Origin: Candidatus Rifleibacteriota bacterium
GTDB taxonomy: Bacteria; Muiribacteriota; Ozemobacteria; Ozemobacterales; Ozemobacteraceae
DNA length: 64,000 nucleotides
Assembly (NCBI GenBank): GCA_015233565.1
Contig: JADFXM010000013.1
Coordinates: 94,469-158,468 of the forward strand
Direction: 5' to 3'
The position numbers were made by a program, and so were the translations under genes. The notes below the pieces were generated by a model, which was given only the letters and a program-made list of their open reading frames with translations, did no database searches and was not told the origin of the DNA. Below, piece by piece: positions 16,747 through 26,216 of this stretch (position 1 is the stretch's first letter; each line of letters starts with the position of its first letter).

Positions 16747-17433
16747 GATTTTGAATTCCTTTCATACATAGGAATTAATTTTCCATTCTCACAATAACAG
16801 TTTCAATTGCGGATGTCAAAAGTGGATTATTAATGATATAAAGGGGTTGACAAATGCTTTTACTCTTTTTCGCTGTGTAGTAGCCAATCTTTTCACAAAT
16901 TATATCATGCTTGACGTTAACGTTGCCATTAAATTGTTAATCGGATGTAATCTGAGCCACAACGGTGCGAGGTTTCTTGACATTTCTCAAAAAAACGAAA
17001 AGCTCTATTGGATGAAAGACAACTTGAATAGTAACGCATTCATGACCAAAGATGCTAACTATGATTCTTAGATTCTGAAAAAAGAGATTCAACATTACTT
17101 TCGAAGCTATTTCTTTTTTTGTTTTTTGTTCAATCCGATAGTTGCAAGGATTTGGCTATTATAACGAAACTTGAGATTGGCAGCCTTCCTTTGGATTTGC
17201 AATTTTGTTCAACTTGCTAAGAAATATGCTTTGGAAAAATTTTCCAAGGATTGCGGAAACTACAACAGCGAAAAAGAGTAAAAAAACTGGACTTATAAAC
17301 CTGTACCAACACAATTGCAGAGAATTTGGAAAAATAATTTTTCGCGAATTTTTTTTTGAATTGTATGATTAATTGCCAATGTCAATATGAATTTACTCTT
17401 TATTGCTGAACTTCAAAGCCAACATTGACATTC
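16747..17433. other. Long intergenic region containing an inverted-repeat element
   Basis: About 690 bases between divergent genes. Most of it is the inverted-repeat element described at 16858-17283. A 74-codon open frame inside it (16847-17071) lacks a ribosome binding site and is not called. Near its right end, TTTACTCTTTATTGCTG (about 17390-17406) is a diverged third copy of the element's terminal sequence. Confidence 0.4.
16858..17283. mobile_element. Non-coding element with long terminal inverted repeats (about 426 bp)
   Basis: TTTTACTCTTTTTCGCTGT at 16858-16876 has a perfect 19-base inverted copy at 17265-17283. The similarity continues imperfectly inward for about 25 more bases (GTAGT..CC..CAATC on each side). 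No intact transposase fits inside, so it looks like a MITE or the shell of a decayed insertion sequence. A second perfect palindrome, TTGGAAAA-A-TTTTCCAA, lies at 17231-17247. No target-site duplication could be made out. Confidence 0.55.
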
Positions 17434-18219
17434 ATGATCAGTTCTGCTAATTACTTTCTTATGCCAGAGTTCTTTTTTGAACAGTTTTCCCGGAATTTCA
17501 TCAAGACGGGTTTCGACTATTCGACTGACGAACTCCTGATCAGCCATGTAACCAATCAATTGAATGAGACTCTAAGTCTTCTTCGAAGTGACTTTCCTTT
17601 GTTGATAGAATGGCTCAATTGGGGAAGTACGATTTTTCCAACGGTGGTTGCCGATAGAATACTTCATCGCGAATCACTCTCCGTCTTAGATTATGGGGGT
17701 GGTGCCGGCAGGCAATATGTTGAGATTACTCGGCCTCTTGGCGAGGTTTTAGCAAAAAAAGTTCAATATCATCTTGTTGAAATGCCAGAGTTTTGTCGTT
17801 ATGCAACCCCGTTTATTGAACAGATATTCAAGGATGTTTATCTGTTAAGATTTCATGTACATTCGGAAATTCCTCAGATTAAGGTTGATATTGTTTCCTG
17901 TACTAGTTCTCTTCAGTATTCTGAAGATTTCACATCGACAATTTATCGCTTATTAGCTTGTAACCCTGAGATTTTTTTGGTCATCAATACACCCGTCAAC
18001 ACTTCGATGACCTATTCCCGGCTTCAATGCAATCTAGAGCCTTTTAAAATTCCGCAGTGGGTCTTTGGAATTAATGATTTGGATTCATTGTTTCGGACTC
18101 GTGGGTACAAGCGAACTTTTTTCTCTACGCATCAACTGGATTATCCGACGCGTGACACTCCTCCAAACTCCGAAACTAAATTCTCAACATTATTTTACAT
18201 CAGAGAGACTGCCGGTTGA
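17434..18219 (+). CDS. Putative methyltransferase, TIGR04325-like
   Basis: A 261-residue protein when started at ATG 17434 (MISSANYFLMPE); an in-frame TTG lies nine bases upstream. SVLDYGGGAGRQYVEI is the SAM-binding motif I, and VDIVSCTSSLQYSEDF with FLVINTPVN gives the later strands of the fold. This combination is characteristic of the TIGR04325 putative methyltransferases found in O-antigen and capsule loci. It stands alone between intergenic stretches; the substrate is unknown. Confidence 0.65.
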   Translation: MISSANYFLMPEFFFEQFSRNFIKTGFDYSTDELLISHVTNQLNETLSLLRSDFPLLIEWLNWGSTIFPTVVADRILHRESLSVLDYGGGAGRQYVEITRPLGEVLAKKVQYHLVEMPEFCRYATPFIEQIFKDVYLLRFHVHSEIPQIKVDIVSCTSSLQYSEDFTSTIYRLLACNPEIFLVINTPVNTSMTYSRLQCNLEPFKIPQWVFGINDLDSLFRTRGYKRTFFSTHQLDYPTRDTPPNSETKFSTLFYIRETAG

Positions 18220-18509
18220 TGCGTGCGCAAGCCATTTTATTCACCGATTGCCTACCTGTCTGCGTTCGAAATTACCTCCTCCTGTAAAATTCTAATAGAC
18301 AATCATCTTAATGGTATGCAATTTTCAAAGGTTGGATTCTTTAAGAAAAAATATGACAGAGAGTCCAAGCCTGTTTGGGCTTTGTTATAAGCTTTTTAGA
18401 AATTCAGCCGAGAAGAAACAATTAAAGTGGTTGAAACAATCGAATTTTTAAATCTAAAAGCACGTATCCTTGAAAAATTCTGTTACTTTTTGGCGACCCC
18501 TAAACAATT

Positions 18510-19646
18510 TCATTCCCAAAACTCAACATTGCTATTAATGTTGTTTTGAATATCTTGTTTTATTTCCTCATTAAAAACTCCGGATTTAAGAATAACAACA
18601 GGGTTTTTGATGTCTTTAAGAATTTTTGGTGACTTAACGAAAAGTTTTGTACCGTATAATCTCTTCTCTTGTTTGTTTGGGTCGTTGTCAAGCAAATTCA
18701 TTACCCGCTTGGAATCAAGTCCAAAAGCCAGAAGAAATTGTGAAAGTGCATGGGCACCAAATAAAAAAATCGGCTTTTCACAGGAGTTAAATTTCGCGTT
18801 TAGCTTTCCGACTAATTCTTGATGATACGAAATGTAATCCAAAAATAATTCTCTGTTCCGGTTGTACAAATCGTTTGCGAGAGGAGAAAAGGGTTGATTT
18901 TTAGTTTTTATTGCTGAATAGAAAACGCTGTGATCTTCCAGAAAATTTTCTTTTTTAATAATACGAAATCCATATTTTGGCAACAAATATTCAATGTATT
19001 GGTCTGTCAAAAAAACAGTATGTTCAAATCCCAAACAATAAGTGAATCTTTTTTTCATGTGTACCATTAAATTTGGGACAGAAAAAGCAAGTAATTTCCC
19101 CTCCTCTACAAAGTTCGAAAGATGCTCCATAAACTCGCTTGGCGTGTAGATATGCTCAAAAACATGCGAGTGGACAATTGCATCAAAGCTATCATTGACT
19201 TGGAAACTTCCGTCAAAAAAACCCTTAATAAAACGTGCTTTTGTTTGGGAAATATTTATTGGGTTCGGTTCTAAAATTGTCCAGGGAATATCCTCCAGGA
19301 GGTTATAATAATTCGCAAGTATTCCATGATGGCCACCAATTTCAAAGACAGAAGAAGGCTTAAAACTATAAATAAAGTCTGCAAAAGCTTTGTGATGCTT
19401 TTGCCACAGTGAACCAACGCTACCAGCCCCATGTGATTCAGGATATAAAATTTCAAGAGGTATTAGCTGCTTGAGTTGTATTAAACCAGAGCTTCTACTT
19501 ATCCACCAGGACATATCTGCCTTTAAATCTTCGTAAACAGGGGCTTTAGTGCAGCCCATAAAGACAGGAAAATCGGGAAAAGTATAAACCGGCTCTAGAT
19601 CGTCTGTTCCAGTGACAGCACAAACATTTCGTTCAATTAAATCCAT
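18510..19646 (-). CDS. C-methyltransferase-like protein with SAM domain and C-terminal Rossmann-like domain
   Basis: About 378 residues. The layout is that of sugar C-methyltransferases (NovU/TylC3 type): an N-terminal segment around VCAVTGTDDLEPVYTFPDFP, where the zinc-binding Cys set is largely lost; a central SAM domain (SVFEIGGHHGILANYY, then VHSHVFEHIYTPSEF); and a C-terminal domain with IFLFGAHALSQFLLAFGLDS. I chose the ATG at 19646 rather than 19652 because GAGGG lies at a proper distance from it. The reduced Cys set means zinc binding is doubtful. Likely role: methylating a nucleotide sugar or glycan of this locus. Confidence 0.65.
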   Translation of the reverse strand: MDLIERNVCAVTGTDDLEPVYTFPDFPVFMGCTKAPVYEDLKADMSWWISRSSGLIQLKQLIPLEILYPESHGAGSVGSLWQKHHKAFADFIYSFKPSSVFEIGGHHGILANYYNLLEDIPWTILEPNPINISQTKARFIKGFFDGSFQVNDSFDAIVHSHVFEHIYTPSEFMEHLSNFVEEGKLLAFSVPNLMVHMKKRFTYCLGFEHTVFLTDQYIEYLLPKYGFRIIKKENFLEDHSVFYSAIKTKNQPFSPLANDLYNRNRELFLDYISYHQELVGKLNAKFNSCEKPIFLFGAHALSQFLLAFGLDSKRVMNLLDNDPNKQEKRLYGTKLFVKSPKILKDIKNPVVILKSGVFNEEIKQDIQNNINSNVEFWE

Positions 19647-19762
19647 CAGCATCCCTCATATAGGCAGATTGTCGAGAGTCGCGTTCTATTTCCTGTTTAC
19701 TTGGCGTTTGCCTATGTGTTTCTCTCATTGTCAGGTTTTTTTTACACAAATACTGTAACTTT

Positions 19763-21883
19763 TTAAGGCATTTTTGAAGTTGCTAAGCTGCAGGAAAGAA
19801 TATCTGTTTCGCACCCCTTTAGCAACAATTGATCGTAATCGTCCTCTGAGCCCTCTTTGATATCTTGTTTAAGTAGTTTAAATATCAAATGCGTTGTAAT
19901 GGGTTCGGGATCGCACACATGTTTCATGATTAAATCCTTTATTCCTTCAACACGAATGCCGTTGAACATCAACAAAAGAGAGAGCGTGGTGTGATATAGA
20001 TAGCCGCGAGGAAAGCCGTAAAACCCTTCTTCAATCACTTGTCTATTGGAGGAATAAACCGTTGCATAATGGTTCATAACTTGGGGACCTCCAACTGCAA
20101 ACAGGTCTCCGATCATCAGGGGCATTACATCACCAATTTCCCAGGTGACTATTTCATTGGAGATAAATGGCCCAAAATCCGAAAAGATAAGTCCTTCTGA
20201 TGTTGAACGATGAAGTATTTGATTCCAATTAATTTGGCCATCTCCTTCTATTAACAAATCCGGGCGAATTCTTATGACCAAATCATAATTCTTTCCTTTT
20301 TGAGCAGCCATATTCACACAGCTTTGTATCTTATAATGCATCTTAATAATGTTATGGATACCTTTATAAGTATCTCCCCGATCTTCTTCGACTACAACCT
20401 GATCAGTTCGATAGGCAGTTTTCAACTCATCCTCTGTTATTACATCTCCTTCGTGGAAAAAATTGCAAAATTTGGGGTATCTTTTCATTAGTTCCTTTTG
20501 GCCAATTGCATAGTAAACCTTTCTATATGCCTCAAGAAAGGAGCCACTGAAAACCCGATGGGCTTGGGCAACTTCCGGAAAACGCCGCCCTATCATACTC
20601 CAAACATGTACAAAAGTGTCGACTTCATGTGAATCCAGACCTAATTTTGACCAAGATGGCAGAGCTTGCCGAAATCCCCGTAATTGTCCGGAGATGCAGA
20701 GAGCAATTTTTAATCGCTTCTGGTTGAAGTGGATTTCAGGAGTAGAAGAATGCGACATAAGCAACTTTCGGGCTGTATGAACGTGGTTCAAAATGCCAAA
20801 AATATTTGACAATGATTTTTCTTCGGGACGTTCTTTAACCACTTCTGCAACAAACTGCTCGAACATTTCTTGGTCAACACAATACAAAACGGTGGCAATC
20901 CGATAAATTTGGGCAGGTTTAAGTGAGGCTACTACTCCAATCTGTAACAACAATTCGACCAATCCGGGTACCATTTTTGCATTAAGGCTGTTAGCACCAA
21001 AAGAATGACTAAATCTTTGAAAACTATCATCCAACAACCACTTTGCAACTATTCGTATGAGCTCTTCCTGGGGGCGGGGAACTGAAAACGCTAATATGTA
21101 GAGTTCGCCAACGGTGGAGACAGGGGTTTTCTCCATAAGGCATTTAATAACCTGGCGATGAATTTCCTTGGAACGGGTTTCATTTATTTTGCTAAGCTTA
21201 TAGGACTCAGTAATTATGTAAGGAGAGCCTTTCCCGCACTTTTCAATAGGTTGAGATAACAATGCGCGGATGCATGACTTTATGACATCATCATTGGTAT
21301 CTATCTCGCTGTCCTGCAAGATAAAACATGCCTGCCGATAATAGTTATCCTCTTTTGCCTCAATTGGAACTGCCAACCATCGGCGCTTCTGTTCACTCCT
21401 ATTTTTAGTTGCAAAAGCGCATTGAGAATAAGCAACTGCAAGCTCGACATTTGTCGGGAAGCGGATTATACAATCTGTCAGAAGTATTTCCAGGTTTTTC
21501 CAATCTCCTGTGGCTTGATAAATGTCTACCTTACCAAGGTATCCGGTTGGTTTGTCGGGAAAGTGTGTACAAAACGTGTCCCATCGCTTTAAGGCTTCTG
21601 CCCAGTTTTGATGGTTTTTGGCCACGATGGCAAGATTGAAAGCAAAATCAACGTTATCAGGAAATCTTTCAACGGCTTCGGATAAAAGACGTTCCATCGC
21701 TGACTCATCCTTTAATTCTTTGTAGGCTAGTACACCAAATTTGAAACCCTCAATCCAATTAGGAAATTTATCTCTAATGACTGAAGCTAGTTCATTGAGC
21801 ATTACCCAATCCGATTGTTGGATTGCAATATTTGCCTGGTCAACATATTGTTGAGGTGTATCAAAATCGGTTAGGATGGGCAT
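19763..21883 (-). CDS. TPR protein with C-terminal glycosyltransferase-like domain
   Basis: About 706 residues. The first 200 are TPR-like helices (WIEGFKFGVLAYKELKDESA, FPDNVDFAFNLAIVAKN, NWAEALKRWDTFCTHFPD). From about residue 393 a domain starts with LKIALCISGQLRGFRQALPS and contains NYDLVIRIRPDLLIEG with its Rx(R/x)xDL acidic motif, as in uncharacterised polysaccharide-locus glycosyltransferases. The middle (200-390) is helical and unrecognised. The ATG at 21883 has GGAAGGAAG before it and lies one base after the upstream stop, so I prefer it to the upstream in-frame start at 21931. TPRs again suggest a protein acceptor or partner. Confidence 0.62.
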   Translation of the reverse strand: MPILTDFDTPQQYVDQANIAIQQSDWVMLNELASVIRDKFPNWIEGFKFGVLAYKELKDESAMERLLSEAVERFPDNVDFAFNLAIVAKNHQNWAEALKRWDTFCTHFPDKPTGYLGKVDIYQATGDWKNLEILLTDCIIRFPTNVELAVAYSQCAFATKNRSEQKRRWLAVPIEAKEDNYYRQACFILQDSEIDTNDDVIKSCIRALLSQPIEKCGKGSPYIITESYKLSKINETRSKEIHRQVIKCLMEKTPVSTVGELYILAFSVPRPQEELIRIVAKWLLDDSFQRFSHSFGANSLNAKMVPGLVELLLQIGVVASLKPAQIYRIATVLYCVDQEMFEQFVAEVVKERPEEKSLSNIFGILNHVHTARKLLMSHSSTPEIHFNQKRLKIALCISGQLRGFRQALPSWSKLGLDSHEVDTFVHVWSMIGRRFPEVAQAHRVFSGSFLEAYRKVYYAIGQKELMKRYPKFCNFFHEGDVITEDELKTAYRTDQVVVEEDRGDTYKGIHNIIKMHYKIQSCVNMAAQKGKNYDLVIRIRPDLLIEGDGQINWNQILHRSTSEGLIFSDFGPFISNEIVTWEIGDVMPLMIGDLFAVGGPQVMNHYATVYSSNRQVIEEGFYGFPRGYLYHTTLSLLLMFNGIRVEGIKDLIMKHVCDPEPITTHLIFKLLKQDIKEGSEDDYDQLLLKGCETDILSCSLATSKMP

Positions 21884-21884
21884 T

Positions 21885-22847
21885 TTACTTCCTTCCTGCA
21901 CACCACAATTTTCGCCCCTTTTCCTGAGCAATTAGCTTCTCGACTTCACTCCAAGAAACATCGACATGTCCAAGGCCTGTCACGATTACATCTGAACGGT
22001 CAAGATTTGAAGCCGGTGCTGAAGAAACAACGATATTCGTAAATTTTGATTTTTCAAAAGCAGTCCGAATCGAATTCTTCGAGAAATACACCAAGTGATC
22101 GGCTTCGAACCAACCGAAGGCTTCAATATTATGCTGAGCCAATAAACAACCAATGTTTGGCACTTCGACAAAAAGCACTCCGCCTTCTTTTAATAGGCGT
22201 CGGGCAATGCTCAGAGTTGTAACTGGGGTAAGATGATGCTCTAGCGAATCTTTAATGACGATGACGGACGCTGAGTCATTGTAGGTTTCGGGGATATCTT
22301 CGAACATTCCCGCGAAAACTTCGCAACCGATAAAGGTCTTGTTCCAATCGCACAGTTTTTGATCGATTTCGATTCCAAGACATTTCATTCCCATATCTTT
22401 TGCTGCCTTGATAAATCCTCCGGCGTTACAACCAACATCCATCAGATAGCCGCTCGAAAAAAAATCCCTGTTTTGTTGAAAAGTGGTGCAAAGCCAATCC
22501 ATTACGGTGTTAACGTCTTTTTTATTATCAACATCGTTGATTGCCGAAAGGAACCGCTCAAGTGTGTAGGTACCATGTAAGAGTGCAGAATTTTTATAAT
22601 GATTTTCAAGTATTTCTCTTGGAGGCATGGGATTAAGATACTGCAAAGAGCAGGCACTGCAATGTAATAAAGTGCTCTCCATTATGACATTTTGGCCATT
22701 TTGGCTATAAACCCGGAGTCTTCTGGGGACGGAAAGATAAGATCCACCCCCACATAAAGTCAATTCCTGATTTCCGGCTCCACAAACGGGGCAATGCAGG
22801 TTTACATCCTGATACCCGACAAATGACATTGGCCTTTTTTGAAGCAT
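21885..22847 (-). CDS. SAM-dependent methyltransferase with N-terminal zinc-ribbon-like motif
   Basis: A 320-residue protein. The N-terminal LHCPVCGAGN and LHCSACSLQYLNPMP form a paired CxxC motif, as in the zinc-binding head of Methyltransf_13/23 proteins. The SAM domain follows: LMDVGCNAGGFIKAAKDMG (motif I), then VIKDSLEHHLTP and LLKEGGVLFVEVPNIG. It is typical of glycan-locus methyltransferases acting on sugars. The next gene starts one base after its stop, so the two form a unit. A second in-frame ATG 18 bases downstream, with AAAGG before it, could be the real start. Confidence 0.75.
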   Translation of the reverse strand: MLQKRPMSFVGYQDVNLHCPVCGAGNQELTLCGGGSYLSVPRRLRVYSQNGQNVIMESTLLHCSACSLQYLNPMPPREILENHYKNSALLHGTYTLERFLSAINDVDNKKDVNTVMDWLCTTFQQNRDFFSSGYLMDVGCNAGGFIKAAKDMGMKCLGIEIDQKLCDWNKTFIGCEVFAGMFEDIPETYNDSASVIVIKDSLEHHLTPVTTLSIARRLLKEGGVLFVEVPNIGCLLAQHNIEAFGWFEADHLVYFSKNSIRTAFEKSKFTNIVVSSAPASNLDRSDVIVTGLGHVDVSWSEVEKLIAQEKGRKLWCAGRK

Positions 22848-23382
22848 ATTTTTACTTGCTAAAACCTTTTATTGACGTCCAGTATCCGGTACTGGCAATT
22901 TTCAGGCTAATTTTTGTTCCCTTTCGAAGTTTGTGCTCATCATTGAAAAGAGAAACGATCAGATGAAATTGAAAGCCCAAGGAACAACCTATGCTGAACA
23001 TTCAGGCTGTCGAAAAAATCTTTGCACATGGATTTGGTGGAAAGCAATGCTGGTTGGACGGGCGAAAACGGGGTAGAAAAACACGGTTGTAGACTGAAGA
23101 TGATATTTGGGGGATATTCTGACAATCTCACTAGCAACTGGTCTGCTTTCCTAAAATTTCCATTTTGTTGTCAAATTAGCACACTTATTCTACGATGTCA
23201 AAAGAAGCTTTGTCCATAAAAGGTTAACTAGGGGTGAGAGTGGGGTACCTCATCTATTCTCGGACAGCGAGTGGAAAACAATTTTTTTGATTTTTTTCCA
23301 GGCAACTTGTATTATTGGGAAGATGCGAATCAAACATGATAAATGTTAGTATTTGAAAAATACCAATGTATTTGGAGAAATA
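22848..23382. other. Intergenic region upstream of the eight-gene plus-strand unit
   Basis: About 530 bases between divergent genes; it should carry the promoter of the downstream unit. TTGGGA followed 17 bases later by GATAAA (about 23316-23344) is a weak sigma-70-like match. CTGTCGAAAAAA near 23000 resembles the end of the MITE-like elements at 13253 and 61986, but no partner arm was found. No gene is supported. Confidence 0.35.
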
Positions 23383-23892
23383 ATGATTGCGGAAATACCA
23401 AAATATTTTATTTTTGATGTTGACGGTGTGTTGACAACCGGGCAATTTCTATATTCTGAAAAAGGAAAAGAGTTCAAAGTTTTTGGTGCGCATGATAATG
23501 ATGGAATAAAGCTGATATCGAAAAGAGTAAAAATTGCTTTCCTCACTGCGGATAAGCATGGGTTTTCGATTTCAAAAAGACGGATTGTTGATGACATGAA
23601 ACAGGAGCTCTTTTTAATAGATGAAGATGGAAGGCTCGCTTTCATAGAGAAAAAATTTGGTCTGCAATCAGTGATTTACATGGGCGATGGTTTTTACGAT
23701 GCTCCGATTTTGGAGAAATGCTTTTATGGTATTGCTCCCAAAAATGCACGCATTGAAGCGAGAAAGGCGGCAGATTTTGTTACTCCTTCAAAAGCAGGGG
23801 AGGGGGCGGTATTAGACGCTTGTTTACATGTTATGAAAAAGTTTTTTGCGAAACCGGAAAAAGGCTTGGTTAAATGTTCAGATCGCGACTAG
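23383..23892 (+). CDS. KdsC-like HAD phosphatase
   Basis: A 169-residue HAD-superfamily phosphatase. The nucleophile motif is FDVDGVLTTG (D12, D14), FLTADKH supplies motif II, and MGDGFYDAPIL the motif III/IV acidic pair. There is no cap domain, as in KDO-8-phosphate phosphatase (KdsC) and NeuA/nonulosonate-linked relatives. The ATG at 23383 has TTTGGAG seven bases upstream and is preferred to the TTG 30 bases earlier. Its 3' end overlaps the aldolase-like gene by 19 bases. It probably dephosphorylates the product of that neighbour. Confidence 0.75.
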   Translation: MIAEIPKYFIFDVDGVLTTGQFLYSEKGKEFKVFGAHDNDGIKLISKRVKIAFLTADKHGFSISKRRIVDDMKQELFLIDEDGRLAFIEKKFGLQSVIYMGDGFYDAPILEKCFYGIAPKNARIEARKAADFVTPSKAGEGAVLDACLHVMKKFFAKPEKGLVKCSDRD

Positions 23893-25040
23893 AAAGAATT
23901 TTATCTAAACGGTGTACTTTGTTGGGGGTTGGGCCTGTAAGCGGCAATTGTATTGACGCCGCAATTGAACTAGCCAACGAATTTGACGTCCCTCTAATGC
24001 TTATTGCGAGCCGAAGACAAATTGACTCGGAAGAATTCGGGGGTGGTTATGTTAACAACTGGTCTACGCAACAATTTGCTGAATATGTAATTGAACATGA
24101 TAAAAATGGGAGAGTTATTTTGGCAAGAGATCATGGCGGCCCTTGGCAAAATCCTCTCGAACAAAAGAAAAAGCTAAGTCTTCGTCGGGCAATAGAATCT
24201 GCAAAATCTTCTTTTCGCTCTGATCTGAACGCCGGTTTTCAAATTCTTCACATTGACCCTAGCATTGACATCCATGGAAACCCTGGAAAAGATGAGATTT
24301 TGGACCGAATTTTTGAGTTGTACGAATTTTGTTGGAGCTATTCACAGGAAATAGGACAAAAAGTTCTGTTTGAAATCGGAACTGAAGAGCAAACCGGGAG
24401 TACGAATAATCAAGAGGAGTTGAATTATACTTTAAATTGCGTTCAGGAATTTTGCAGTCGTAACAAAATTCCCCCTCCTTTTTTTGTGGTAATTCAAACT
24501 GGAACTCGTGTTATGGAAACAAGAAATATTGGATCTTTCGATTCTCTTTTGAGAGTTGCTGATGAAATTCCTCCGGAAATTCAAATCCCAAAGATGGTTG
24601 AAATATGCAACCGGCATTCTATTCTAATGAAAGCCCACAACACTGATTATCTTTCTGACGAATCCTTGCAATGGCACCCTAGACTGGGTATTCATGCCGC
24701 AAATGTGGCTCCTGAATTTGGGGTAGCGGAAACCAGGGCGCTTGTTTCATTATTAGAAGAAAATAGTATGCATGATTTATCTGAAAAATTCCTAAAAATA
24801 GCTTATGATTCCAGAAAATGGGAAAAATGGATGCTCCCGGATTCAAAAGCTTCAGATTTTGACAGGTCTTTGATTGCAGGCCATTATGTCTTTTCCAACT
24901 CTGAAGTTATTGCTTTAAAGCTTGAGGCTGGTAAAAAATTAAGAACTAAAGGGATAGATTTAGAAAAATTTTTGAAAACTAGAGTAAAATCCAGTATCAT
25001 GAGATACCTTCAGAACTTCCGATTGATAAGGTATTTATGA
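23874..25040 (+). CDS. Tagatose-bisphosphate aldolase subunit-like (GatZ/KbaZ) TIM-barrel protein
   Basis: A 388-residue protein with blocks of the class II D-tagatose-bisphosphate aldolase non-catalytic subunit family: VPLMLIASRRQID, FGGGYVNNWSTQQFAEYV, VILARDHGGPWQNP, ILHIDPSID and FEIGTEEQTGS, all at strand ends of a TIM barrel. DHGGP and the IGTEEQT segment place charged residues where a divalent metal and phosphosugar would bind. In catabolic loci GatZ needs GatY; no GatY is present here. Flanked by a KdsC-like phosphatase and a glycosyltransferase, it more likely builds or rearranges a phosphosugar for an unusual nucleotide sugar. Confidence 0.7.
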   Translation: MFRSRLERILSKRCTLLGVGPVSGNCIDAAIELANEFDVPLMLIASRRQIDSEEFGGGYVNNWSTQQFAEYVIEHDKNGRVILARDHGGPWQNPLEQKKKLSLRRAIESAKSSFRSDLNAGFQILHIDPSIDIHGNPGKDEILDRIFELYEFCWSYSQEIGQKVLFEIGTEEQTGSTNNQEELNYTLNCVQEFCSRNKIPPPFFVVIQTGTRVMETRNIGSFDSLLRVADEIPPEIQIPKMVEICNRHSILMKAHNTDYLSDESLQWHPRLGIHAANVAPEFGVAETRALVSLLEENSMHDLSEKFLKIAYDSRKWEKWMLPDSKASDFDRSLIAGHYVFSNSEVIALKLEAGKKLRTKGIDLEKFLKTRVKSSIMRYLQNFRLIRYL

Positions 25041-25861
25041 AAAATGTTGCGACTTTGATACTTAATCGAAATTTGCCTGAACCAACCGAAAGACTGGTTG
25101 AACATCTCAAGAAATACGATGATGATTTAACTGATATATTCGTAATAGAGGCTGGGTCAGATAAACACCTGCTTTCTAAGTATTGTATTTGGCATGCCGA
25201 TTGGCCGGAGGCTGTTAAACAAGGATTACGCTATTCCAGAGGGATGAACTTCGGTCTTCTGCAATTATTGAAAGAGGGAAAATTTGACAGTTATGAAGCT
25301 TTTTTTCTTTTAACCAATGACACTGAGTTTTCACATAAGCCTACTCTTGAACCTCTAATGAAAATAATGAAGCAACATGTACGAGTCGGAATTCTATCTC
25401 CCTGCTCTCAGCGATGGGGTGAAAAGCAATTTCTTCTTCAGCAATCTACAAAATATTTTTGGTTTATTCATAATAACGCCTATCTTTTGCGTCGCGATTT
25501 TATCAAGGCCATTTGCGAGCTTGAGCAACCTGATTATATGAACTTTTTATTTGATGGTACAAATTTCCGTGGTTATGGAAGTGAAAGTGAATTACTGGCT
25601 AAAGCATATGCCAATGATTGGGCCGCTGCAATAACTAGTGAGGTTTGGGCAGAGGAAAACGAAAGCCATCTTCTTAACAAAGCTGACTTAATCAAGACAG
25701 AGGGCTACAACGAAAATTTAAGGTTGTACATAGAAGAAGGAAAACATTGGTTGAGACGGAAATACGGCTTTAACAGTAGATGGTCTATGCAGCAATATGT
25801 AAAATCTTTCTATGATCTTTTTTTTGATTTTCATCCGGAATTCGCACTTTATAAAATTTGA
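25037..25861 (+). CDS. GT2-like glycosyltransferase
   Basis: A 274-residue protein whose ATGA overlaps the previous stop by four bases. It has VATLILNRNLPEPTERLVEHL at the start, FFLLTNDTEFS as the acidic core (a variant of the DxD strand), a central VGILSPCSQRWG, and FRGYGSESELLAKAY, where the acidic pair would be the catalytic/base region of a GT-A fold. No membrane segments. The overlap with the aldolase gene and the short gap to the cupin gene argue for one transcript. Specificity cannot be told. Confidence 0.6.
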   Translation: MKNVATLILNRNLPEPTERLVEHLKKYDDDLTDIFVIEAGSDKHLLSKYCIWHADWPEAVKQGLRYSRGMNFGLLQLLKEGKFDSYEAFFLLTNDTEFSHKPTLEPLMKIMKQHVRVGILSPCSQRWGEKQFLLQQSTKYFWFIHNNAYLLRRDFIKAICELEQPDYMNFLFDGTNFRGYGSESELLAKAYANDWAAAITSEVWAEENESHLLNKADLIKTEGYNENLRLYIEEGKHWLRRKYGFNSRWSMQQYVKSFYDLFFDFHPEFALYKI

Positions 25862-25868
25862 GGCAATC

Positions 25869-26216
25869 ATGAAAATTATAGAGAAACCTTGGGGAAAAGA
25901 AGAAATAATTGAAGTTAATGAAAAATACATGGTGAAAAGACTTACCATGTTTAAGGGCCATCGTTGCAGTCTTCAGTACCATAATTTTAAAAAGGAAACA
26001 GTTTATCTCTTAAGCGGTCAACTTCGAATTTTACTAGGAACTTCCCTGGAAAACCTTGAACCCAGGATATTGGCTTTGGGTGAGTCAATCACTTTAGTCC
26101 CAAAGCTTATTCATCGAATGGAAGCACTTGAAGAAAGTGTGTATCTTGAAGCAAGCACTCCAGAAATGGACGATGTTGTTCGTCTTAGTGATGATTATAA
26201 AAGAGAGTTGAAATGA
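25869..26216 (+). CDS. Cupin, type II phosphomannose isomerase-like
   Basis: A 115-residue single cupin domain. KPWGKEEIIEVNEKYMVKRL followed by MFKGHRCSLQYHNFKKETVY is the start of the cupin of type II mannose-6-phosphate isomerases, with metal-ligand-type His and Glu residues (HRCSLQYH, KKE). GESITLVPKLIHRMEA is the second cupin motif. The ATG at 25869 has GAGG just upstream and fits the domain boundary, so the longer upstream frame is not used. Likely a sugar-phosphate isomerase or epimerase acting before the adjoining nucleotidyltransferase; the ATGA overlap with that gene supports coupling. Confidence 0.75.
   Translation: MKIIEKPWGKEEIIEVNEKYMVKRLTMFKGHRCSLQYHNFKKETVYLLSGQLRILLGTSLENLEPRILALGESITLVPKLIHRMEALEESVYLEASTPEMDDVVRLSDDYKRELK

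Noticed and set aside
16847..17071. 74-codon frame containing MLDVNVAIKLL, reminiscent of a PIN-domain start
   Set aside because: The resemblance is only about ten residues, there is no ribosome binding site, and it lies inside the inverted-repeat element.
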